Source of the DNA: Micrasema longulum
Taxonomy: Eukaryota; Arthropoda; Insecta; Trichoptera; Brachycentridae
DNA: 64,000 nt
Reading direction: 5' to 3'
Assembly (NCBI GenBank): GCA_022494885.1
Contig: JAGVSM010001374.1
Coordinates: 84,562 to 148,561 of the forward strand
Position 1 is the first letter of the stretch. Every line of letters begins with the position of its first letter. The translations under genes and the position numbers were made by a program. Positions 55,870 through 64,000 of this stretch are shown here, piece by piece. The notes beneath the pieces are model-generated. The model was not told the origin of the DNA. It saw only the letters and a list, made by a program, of their open reading frames with translations, and did not search any database.

Positions 55870-55916
55870 ACTAGTCCTGAAGATGCCTTCATAGGCGAAA
55901 GCGCTAGTTGGTCAAA
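55870..55916 (+). ncRNA. Hammerhead-like motif of a Penelope-type repeat
   Basis: TTGACTAGTC-CTGAAGA-T-GCCT-TCAT-AGGC-GAAA-GCGCTAGTT-GGTCAA: core boxes CUGANGA and GAAA, a perfect 4-bp stem II, and outer pairing TTGAC/GTCAA. As in the copy at 10965 there is one extra base before stem II and only a minimal helix III. Its spacing to the Penelope nuclease piece at 57.7 kb is 1.8 kb. Confidence 0.4.
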
Positions 55917-56329
55917 ATGAAATAAAAGTCAAACTAAACCAAAAAGTTTTATTTATAATTTTAATGAAATCATTAACTATGGAGTTTTTAAAATATTTTT
56001 TTTTAATAAATTTCATAAAAGGTACATGTTTAAAAAAAAATCTATACATATTTACTTTTACACATCTAGTAAATGTTATCATTGTAACTCTCCAAAGTTC
56101 CAAAGAGACTAACAGTTGTGCTTGGAGAGTGACTTACACTGTTTTAGTTGTTTATTGTTTACTAAGAGCTTATATAATTTTAAATACTAGTACACGAGAA
56201 AAAAATAAAAACATGATAAATAAAGAAAAAACATAAAACAAATATACATTCATACTAATTAAAATTTAATGTAGTTTTTACATGTGTTTAAAAATTTCTT
56301 TGGATTTACTTAAATTTTATTTATTGATA

Positions 56330-56495
56330 TATTATTTTTAATAGTTTTTAGTTCACTGGGAAGATTATTATAATTTTTCACACTTTTGAAGACAAAGCTA
56401 TTTTCACCATGACTTGTGTGGAATTTAGGAATTTTAATATTATGTTGGTATCTGAGTGACTTATTCATCTCAAAATCTTTTTTTGTTTTTATATA
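56330..56495 (-). pseudogene. CR1/Jockey-like C-terminal fragment
   Basis: Minus strand: MNKSLRYQHNIKIPKFHTSH, GENSFVFKSVKNYNNLPSEL, KTIKNN stop. Compare YNTRYSVNLHVSKFRSTKFG...EYNKLPDEL in the relic at 3.3 kb. Confidence 0.6.
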
Positions 56496-57689
56496 TTTGT
56501 AAAATATAATTTATTTTATAAAGAGTGTCCACTAAACCTAACCTTTTATCAATAAATATCTACAAAAAACATCAATATTATGAAGAAAATAGTATTGCTA
56601 GAAAAGATTCACAAAATCTATTATAAAAAAGCCACAAGTAAATAGGGTCAGTACTTTGCAAATAATTTTTAAATTTCACGTTATTTTAAAACAACTTTGA
56701 TTGAAAAAGGGTTAAGACTGAAAAAAAGAAGTAAACAACGCTTTCCATTCAATTACATGTATTCACTGCAATTAAAATAAAGCGACGATTTCAACAATAT
56801 AAAAGATCACCTTAGATTTTTTTATTATTGATATGTATGTGTGATGTTATAATAAATAAAATTATTTATAGAAGTAGTGTCAAAATGTTTAAATATAATT
56901 ATTCAGAAAAACCTCACGATTTCCATGAAATAAACCCACAGTCAGCTACCATAGAGCGTGGCCAATATACCTAGGTAATTAATTAGCGAATTTCTAATTC
57001 AGTAGCCTTATTTGATTTCCACTGTAATCATTGTACAATCGCTACTAATTCGAGAGCCCGATTTAGCTAGCTAATTATTTGGGATTGACCCTACAGAAAA
57101 CAGACTGAACAATATTATTACGGCGATAAAACGCATTAATTCCGAGTATGTATTTGAATAACCGTTTAATGAAAATCGGTAAATGTGTTTCCAACAAAAA
57201 TAATTGAATTGTAATTTGACTAGGAAAAGCAAAGGGAAAGACAAACAGGATTAGAAGGCAAACAAAAGGAACATTTTAAAAATTCGTATGAATTAAATTG
57301 GGGATCGGATTAAATGTAAAGGCGATAAGGCAAATACAAAAAGTTTAAACATAGGTATCTTACATAATGTAAGATTGGATAGGCGCTAGGGGCGTGCGCT
57401 AAATAAAAAAAATTGTTTAATATAATTTTGAACCAAATTTAATTGACAATATTTTAAGTAAAAAACTTAAAATAAACTATAGTAAAATATACTTATATAG
57501 TTCCCAAAATATTTCTAACAATAGAATTGGCGTAGAATTTTGTACATTAATTAATTTTCGAATAATTCTCAAAATTTACCCAACAATATTAGGCCAGCTT
57601 TTAATACTGATAATAATATAGGTAAAATATTATCAAATTGTAAATATAAGGATGATAAATGAAATCATTCGATAATTTATAAATTAAAT
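56496..57689. other. Unassigned AT-rich stretch
   Basis: Contains at 56740-56810 a short piece of the 15440/39040 repeat. Otherwise no recognised feature. Confidence 0.4.
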
Positions 57690-58031
57690 TGATTAAATTG
57701 CGCAAATTTCTAAATTGGAAAAAATTCACGTAAATTTAAAGTAAGAATCAAAGAACATATTAGATGTCTCAGTAATAATGATTTTTCAGAATTCGCAAAT
57801 CATCTTATATCCGAAAACCATGATTTTAATCAAGAAACGGGTGTAAAAAATTTGCATGTCAATAAAAACGGTTTTCGTTTAGACAATTTAGAACGGTTAG
57901 AAATTAGTAAAGCCATTAATCAAAAACTTCAAATAATAAATAATCAATTCAATTTAACTTTAAAAACATTTACTGTCTACAATATTATTTCACTCTTCAG
58001 ACGTTCAGTGGAGGATATGTCTGTACCAAAA
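57690..58031 (+). pseudogene. Penelope-like GIY-YIG nuclease, C-terminal half
   Basis: NCANF, stop, IGKNSRKFKVRIKEHIRCLS, NNDFSEFANHLISENHDFN, then KNLHVNKNGFRLDNLERLEI and a long C-terminal helix ending VEDMSVPK stop. R-x-K-E-H and ENHDFN...LxxLExxEI are the signature of the Penelope nuclease tail. The catalytic GIY part upstream is lost. Confidence 0.75.
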
Positions 58032-58264
58032 TAAATTTGAACCTTATCGACATGATTATACACTATGCGCGGTCCGTTCATAGAACGCATGGAACCATTG
58101 GTTCCCCTACATTTTGGCAAATAATGTTTATAAAATAGCATATTTAATAAATTCATTATCAGTCATAATACCTACAATTAAGATTACTATAAACAAATTA
58201 TGTAATAATTTGATTAATAATCGCGATAAATTGTGAAGGAATTTTACTATCGCCTTAAAAAAAT

Positions 58265-58560
58265 ATGTTAAAAAGCAACATAGCCTCCGGCACACCCATT
58301 TACCAGCGCTGTCAAACGCGTACTGATCGGCAAGTACTTGCTACTGGCAGGCTGGGTATCGATTTAAAGAACGATCGCGGTGGAAGCAAATTCGAAATTC
58401 CGTTCCAGCGCCGTACTGAACGCGCAGTCCGGGCGCAGGCGCAGACTTTAATCTTCACTAGGCAACGGAAGCAATCGAAGCAAAACAATACATTATTTCC
58501 CATGTGATGCGAACGCAATACCGGGCCGCGCCGCACAGCACAAAGATGCGATTTTGGTAT
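58265..58560. other. CpG-rich island-like patch
   Basis: A GC- and CpG-rich block in AT-rich surroundings (GTCCGGGCGCAGGCGCAGAC, GGGCCGCGCCGCACAGC). The GCGCAGGCGCAG motif resembles an NRF-1-type site. It could be a promoter of an unseen gene or part of a transposon. No coding motif in the overlapping frames. Confidence 0.3.
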
Positions 58561-59267
58561 TTTGGCGCTGGACATAATAATTTAATAATTATTTTGTGGT
58601 AGAGTAGGAATACAAAATAAAATCTAGAATTTAATTCAAACATTACATGAATATAATGTTGATTTGTAATAAGAAAAAAGTTTATAATCTACTACATATA
58701 TTGACTTTTCGGGTTCAAATAATGAACAATTATTTTTCGATGAAAAGCCATGTTTATTAGATAATATTTATTTTGGTTTCACTGCATTTTAGTCAAATAA
58801 AATTTAATTCCACAAAACACTTGGCAGTTTTTTGCTATAGTATATATAGTGAAGTTGGTTAATTTGTTATTACAATTTATTACTAGATATGTAAAATTAT
58901 TGTTTTTATTTTTAATCATATGTATAAAGTATTTAGTTTGTCTTTAATTTTTTAAGGGCATTGTATATTATTATGTACCAATTACTTAAATTGCTTAAAT
59001 TGCTTCCTTAATCAAAAACCCCACCGCACGCCCCTGTTATACACTGTATACGTATCAATTTTCTAGCTAGGATCCGTTTTTAATACAAAAATGTTTTTAT
59101 TTTTTATTATAAAAACGCAATAAATTGGAGATGTGGTACCGCGGAGTAAAATATAATCTATTGAAACACGATTTTTAATGCTTGGTACAGGAGTCATTGA
59201 TCGTTTTAGGCAATTTCTTAACAAAGGTGTTAATGATACCATAAAATAATATTACATCAAATTTAAA

Positions 59268-59523
59268 CGGCTGCCATACGATCCCACTTGCTATTTAATG
59301 ATGCTCACACGTTCACACACCTGAACACTTACTCCCACATATACACAAACACCCCTATACACTTACTATCATACAAATACACATAAACACACCCTTTTGT
59401 TGAACCACAATTTAATATGTATGCTTTTTATTTAGAAACTTCGCTGGTCTGTCTTTAAACCGTATTTTTTTGTGCTATTATATCATTGTCGATTGTTTGT
59501 TTCTGTAAAATAAATAAATAAAC
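59268..59523 (+). repeat. Non-LTR 3' end with TAAATAAATAAA tail, second copy
   Basis: Nearly identical to 41029-41278 across ATACGATCCCACTTGCTATT, AGAAACTTCGCTGGTCTGTC and the tail. Confidence 0.75.
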
Positions 59524-59604
59524 AAAAGTGGCAAACGGTTTATCACAAAAAGTTCAAAATTAGATGACACCCGTAGGACCGAATTTTCTTGCATGTATAA
59601 TTAA

Positions 59605-59850
59605 ACGTGAGCGAATTTGCCTACCATGCAAGAGGTCTCGGGTTCGATTCCCGACATGGTTGATATAAGATATTATTTAAAAGGGTGTTTTTACACTAGA
59701 ATATTTCATAGTCGCTAGACTGGTACTTGAAGTGTAAGAATGATCACCTTTCCTTCATGTGTCAAAAATGATCAAGATACGCTGCAATTGGTGTAACAAT
59801 GCAGTGCCCTATGCACCATTAGGTACTGAAAGGGAATGATGATGATGTTA
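59605..59850 (+). repeat. SINE family B copy
   Basis: Head GCCTACCATGCAAGAGGTCT with B box GGGTTCGATTCCCGACATGG; body GACTGGTACTTGAAGTGTAA, GATCAAGATACGCTGCAATT, AGTGCCCTATGCACCATTAG and GATGATGATG end. The B box is perfect but the A-box half is deleted. Confidence 0.8.
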
Positions 59851-59957
59851 AAAGTGTTTCTAATAGATAAATGTTTCTATGCTTTAAATGAATATTTGGT
59901 AGATGCAATTGAATAAATTAAAATGTTTTAAATATAATTAAAGTAAGCAATAGAAAA

Positions 59958-60313
59958 TGTGGCGGGTCGACAACGACGGCACGAGCCGAACATTGCCGAA
60001 CGCCGACGTAGAGCGTACGAACGGGCCAAACCGGCGAGGGGAAAAACTACCGGATTCCGACCTCACCGCACGCGTCTTCGAGGCACAAAATTACCGCCAA
60101 TTTAGATTTACCAACTTCATTTTATTTTGCCTAATATGGTTATTAGAATCCTTCTTTCAATGTGTTAGCTTCAGTAGTTTAGTTTCGTGAATAAATCTTT
60201 GTGTAAAACGTAAGTACCCTGTTTTACTTGCTCTCATTCTGTGCACCCACATAACTTTGTACATCACAAAATTGGGCCACCAACTAGGTGCCTACATAAA
60301 GGTGGTAACAACA
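59958..60313 (+). repeat. 5' LTR of a CsRn1-like Ty3 retrotransposon
   Basis: Starts TGTGGCGGGTCGACAACGAC, has AATAAA at 60190-60195, and ends in an ACA-type end near 60313 shortly before the primer site. The start is GC-rich relative to the flank. The 3' LTR is beyond the window, so both borders are approximate. Confidence 0.55.
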
Positions 60314-60322
60314 CCACTAAAG

Positions 60323-60337
60323 TGGTAGACCCCGACG
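60323..60337 (+). other. Primer binding site, tRNA-Trp type
   Basis: TGGTAGACCCCGACG matches the complement of the tRNA-Trp 3' end (TGGTGACCCCGACG) with one inserted A. Use of tRNA-Trp is a trait of the CsRn1/Kabuki clade. Confidence 0.65.
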
Positions 60338-61830
60338 TTTGAACACGAAAACACAACATTAAACAATCAATCACGGTGACCCCATTCAAATTCCATAAAA
60401 ATTGCGCAAAATTTCAGACAGAAATATCTTCGCTTGACAAAATTGTACAACAATTACTTTTTTTCAGTCGGTACATGAAAAATTTAAAATTTCATTTTTA
60501 ATTTGATTGCACTTTTAATTTATTTGTAATTAATCAAGGTTAATCTATTTCAAGGTTAACTTATTGTAAGGTTAATTAATTTAGTATAATAGAATTATAT
60601 TATAATAATTATAATATATAATAGAATTAGATTTTTCAAAGACCGAGCGAATCGAGTGAATTTTTCTGTCGGTAACAATCTTCAATGTAAATGTAACTAA
60701 GGTAAATGTAATTAATGTAACTAGTGAATTGATTAAACTGTGATTAATTTCTTAACAATATTACTCGGCCGGGATTAATTCAAACAGGTGATTCATAATT
60801 TAACTAAAATTATTATAAACAAACATAATATAATACGTTCGAGCGACTCGCTCACCAAAAATCGCACGCCGAGTAATACATTCCTACACCACATATAAAT
60901 TTTATTTTTTTTTATTTTTCTTGAGTCGAACACACAAACAATTCACACGAACATTTACATAGGGTGCCAGATTGAGTAGAGGTACTTACAGGGTACCGGA
61001 AAATAATTGTTATTTATAGTTCTTAAATTTTTTTTTTTTTTCAAAAATCCGGTACATAATTATTTTTGACAAATATTATATGGCGAGACAAGCGTGACGT
61101 AGGCATCCGAAAGTTTTCTCCTTGTGAACGCACTGCGGGAGAAAGTTTTTTTTTTTACCAGCGAAATCTATCGGAAATATTTTTCAGCTGGCACAGTCGT
61201 TCACAATACTTGCAATTTGTAAAATTTTATTTTTGTAAACAACTTGAAACTATCAAACAAACAGATATTCGGGCGGCTAAGCCGACGAATGTTTAACTTA
61301 GTACGTGGACATTAGTATCCATACTTTTTTTCTATATACATTATATTGTGTGACTGTACTATATATGTTTATATTTTTAACCTAGGCTATGCATGTTATT
61401 ATGTGTTACAGATTTGAAGTTTTACCATAAACATTTTTAAACTTGATATATTGTACAACGGACAATCAAAAGGAATATTAATATTGAGGGGACCACTCAG
61501 GCTTGGAGAATACAAATACCTAATAGTTGGAAAATGTGTTCCGCCATATGGTAAAATAATTATTTAAATTTTCTGTTTTTAATTTTCTTTTCTATAACTT
61601 GCACAGTACATGCATAACAAATAGTGACTCTGACATTTAAAAAATAAATATTTTTGTTTGAAATTTAAATTTAAATTTAAATTTAAATCTAATAATTTAA
61701 ACTTAACTTTTTAATACAACTACACTCATTATTGAATACTTTTATTTCAATATTTTAACTTATACTGTAATCATTATTACATACATTTTTCTGAATTTTT
61801 TTAAAAACGAATATTTTTAAACTGTAAACA
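60338..61830 (+). other. Long leader between primer site and gag
   Basis: About 1.5 kb of AT-rich sequence without a gag-like frame; the open frame at 61066-61296 has no family motif. AAGGTTAA-type repeats (60536-60575) and an AAATTT run (61661-61688) are visible. Such length suggests a secondary insertion or a leader-specific expansion. Confidence 0.4.
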
Positions 61831-62709
61831 ATGGCTAACAAGGACAACACTGACTTGACAAATATCAACACAGCAAACAACATGTCCCACACGGATAGGA
61901 TTAGCGTTAAACTACCACAGCTATGGGTGAACAACATCGAACTTTGGTTTAAACAGATAGAAGCACAATTCGAGTTGGCAAACATAGTTTCAGAAGACGC
62001 ACGTTATAGTCACTTAGTGTCAAAACTTGAACAAACGCACATAGAACAAGTTTCAGATATTTTACTCATGGAACCGAACCGAGCAAAATATACGAGGCTG
62101 AAGGAAGCTATAATCAAACGCATGGGCTGTCCACAGGACAGAAGGAGAGAAAAACTGTTTTCTTCCTTACAGCTTGGGGATCGAAACCCATCCAGCCTAC
62201 TTAGAGAGATGCGGACGCTAGCAATAGGTTTACAAATAGACGAAACGACGTTGCAATACTTGTGGATACAACAACTGCCCAAGACGATCCAAGCGCATTT
62301 AGCCATAAGCGAAGATGACTGGGATAGGCAAGCGACGATAGCAGATCGCCTAATACAGGTGTACACACAGGATAATGTAGCGGTAGTAGGTACAAACAAT
62401 AAAAATAACATTTGTAGTTTAGAACAGTCCGTACAAGCTCTAACCCATAAGGTAGAGAGTTTATTTCACACAATCAACAAACAGCATAGTCACAACAACA
62501 ATAACAATAGATTCAAACACACAACAAGTAACAGCAGTAACAATTTCAATAACGACAAATACAACAACAATTTCAACAAAACAAGCTATAGGGCCAACGG
62601 AAATAACAAGAAAACTATTCTTTGTTACTTCCACACAAAATTTGGCGATCAAGCTAAGAAATGAGTCACACCATGTGAATTTAAACCGCATCTAGCTTCA
62701 AAAAACTAG
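61831..62709 (+). pseudogene. CsRn1-like Gag, one nonsense codon before the zinc motif end
   Basis: Gag forms the cytoplasmic particle of this Ty3-group retrotransposon. Residues about 28-160 contain KLPQLWVNNIELWFKQIEAQ, FSSLQLGDRNPSSLLREM and LWIQQLPKTIQAHLAIS, the capsid-like domain of this family. Next come a coiled and Asn-rich linker and then C-x2-H-x9-(C)-x3-C (CYFH...TPC). The third zinc ligand codon is TGA at 62662-62664 instead of Cys, which stops the protein early; the rest stays in frame to TAG at 62707-62709. The CHCC finger and tRNA-Trp primer site both point to the CsRn1 clade. The element is a resident retrotransposon with no envelope gene seen. Confidence 0.85.
62700..62706 (+). 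promoter_or_regulatory. -1 ribosomal frameshift slippery site
   Basis: A_AAA_AAC in the gag frame followed directly by TAG. A -1 slip puts ribosomes into the pol frame (FKKLDG...). This is a canonical retroelement slippery heptamer. A downstream pseudoknot was not modelled. Confidence 0.7.
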
Positions 62710-64000
62710 ATGGTCGAATCATAGCGGAGGCGGCTGATTCAACCAACACAACACGTCTCTTTGTTAAAGATCGTGATACCGGTGTGTCATACCTCGTTGA
62801 CTCCGGATCGGAAATATCATTAATTCCTAGATCTTTACACAAACGCCATGGAGAAAAGTCTAAGCTAATTCTATATGCAGCGAACGGGACTACGATCCAG
62901 AATTTCGGAGTTACCACGGTAACACTGAATCTGGGATGTAAACAAATGTTTACATGGAAGTTTATAATAGCGGATACGACACGCCCTATTATAGGAGCAG
63001 ATTTTCTCCACAACTTCCACCTGTTAGTAGATGTTAGGAACAAACGGTTAGTAGACAATACAAACGGCAAGATAATCAGAGCATTTGACATCTCCACAAA
63101 CAACAACATAACATGTTCCATATCATTAACAGACAAAACCAACATTTACCACTCACTCATATTGAAGTATCCACAACTAGTAGATATCAATAAACCATAC
63201 GCAGGGCTGGATAAACACAACACACTCCACCATATAGATACCCGTGGCAAACCCGTTATGTGTAAGACTCGTCGGCTGTCCCCAGAACTACTGAGGCAGG
63301 CGAAGCAAGAGTTCGATCACATGGTGGCTCAAGGTATTTGTAGACCCTCCAAGAGTGAGTGAGCCTCTCCATTGCATATGGTGAAGAAGAGCGATGGTAC
63401 TTATCGCCCTTGTGGCGATTACCGTAGCTTAAACGCACAGACGGTACCTGATCGTTATTCCTTGCCACATATCCACGATATATGCAATGACTTATTTAAC
63501 TGTAAAATTTGTTCCAAAATTGACTTACAACGAGCATATCACCAAATTCCAATTAATGAAACTGACATTAAAAAGACAGCTATAACCACACCATTCGGGT
63601 TATTTGAATTTGTAAGAATGCCATTCGGACTATCATGCGCTGCACAAACATTCCAACGTCACATCAAAGAAGTCACAAGAGGTCTAGAAGGAGTACACGC
63701 ATATATCGACGATATATTGATCGCTTCACCAGACGAAGAAACACATGTGGAACACTTAAAAACTTTGTTCCAGCGACTTCAAGATCATGGAATGGTGGTA
63801 AACCCATCTAAATGCGAGTTTGCCAAGAAAACACTGTTATTTCTTGGTTATGAAATTTCGGCTGAAGGCATCGGACCCTCACCAACAAAAGTGGAAGCCA
63901 TCACGAACCTCAACAAGCCAGAAACCATTAAGCAGTTGAGAAGATTCTTGGCCATGGGAAACTTCTACCGAAGATTCGTACCACGAGCAGCACACAAATT
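62703..64000 (+). pseudogene. CsRn1-like Pol: protease and reverse transcriptase, partial
   Basis: In the -1 frame after the slippery site: aspartic protease YLVDSGSEISLIP with flap region and IIGADFLHNF; a linker; then reverse transcriptase with [47 protein letters not shown], the catalytic [16 protein letters not shown] and [16 protein letters not shown], the edge of the RNase H connection. The codon after SKSE (63360-63362) is TGA where relatives have Trp, so Pol is broken between protease and RT. Everything else reads open to the window end, so RNase H and integrase lie outside. Confidence 0.85.

Noticed and set aside
57384..59034. A large hAT-like element bounded by AGGGGCGTGCG and its inverse
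   Set aside because: The matching ends are short (about 11 bp), differ at the tip and lack an 8-bp target duplication.
59605..59680. A possible tRNA gene
   Set aside because: Only the B-box half is present and it continues into the SINE family B body.
1..64000. CRISPR arrays, operons or bacterial features
   Set aside because: No regularly spaced repeats, ribosome binding sites or gene-dense layout; the window is eukaryotic.

Overview
The window looks like AT-rich intergenic and intronic DNA from an insect genome. The evidence is spliced genes with GT-AG introns, insect-type core promoter elements, eukaryotic tRNA genes, and a dense layered load of insect-type transposons: mariner, Penelope, RTE, CR1/Jockey, CsRn1-like Ty3, tRNA-derived SINEs and many foldback or MITE elements. 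The exact order cannot be fixed from sequence alone. Almost all short open frames are chance frames or transposon debris.

Host genes. (1) A single-exon SLC35D-type UDP-sugar transporter, the fringe-connection/UGTrel7 family, lies on the minus strand at 19.0-20.0 kb. (2) A complete UDP-glycosyltransferase (UGT) lies on the plus strand at 32.6-37.4 kb. I assembled it from four exons (32603-33436, 34079-34307, 35351-35570, 37154-37430), giving about 519 aa with signal peptide, glycosyl-transfer motif and C-terminal membrane anchor. A good Inr plus DPE lies 179 bp upstream. (3) Two identical tRNA-Asp(GTC) genes and one tRNA-Gln(TTG) lie at 53.3-54.05 kb. Transporter and UGT could act in one pathway, with the transporter bringing UDP-sugars into the ER/Golgi lumen where UGT uses them, but physical proximity is the only link seen here.

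Mobile layout. 0-5 kb: a P-like nonautonomous element with 8-bp target duplication, then non-LTR relics and SINEs. 5-19 kb: MITEs, a Penelope-like relic with inverted pseudo-LTRs, a mariner pseudogene, and an RTE relic split by two later insertions. 21-32 kb: a 1-kb palindrome, several MITE families, SINEs and a second mariner pseudogene. Introns of the UGT: a TTAA-flanked foldback element and three SINE families. 37-53 kb: copies of two recurring MITE/foldback families, a second intact-ended P-like element, and RTE and CR1-like 3' ends. 54-60 kb: more relics and a second Penelope piece. 60-64 kb: the 5' part of a CsRn1-like Ty3 retrotransposon (LTR, tRNA-Trp-type primer site, gag, a -1 frameshift heptamer, protease and RT), cut off by the window end and carrying nonsense codons.

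I saw no clear undescribed multi-gene system. The most unusual signals are the chimeric P-like element, the hammerhead-like motifs in Penelope repeats, the canonical slippery site of the Ty3 element and the layered foldback families.
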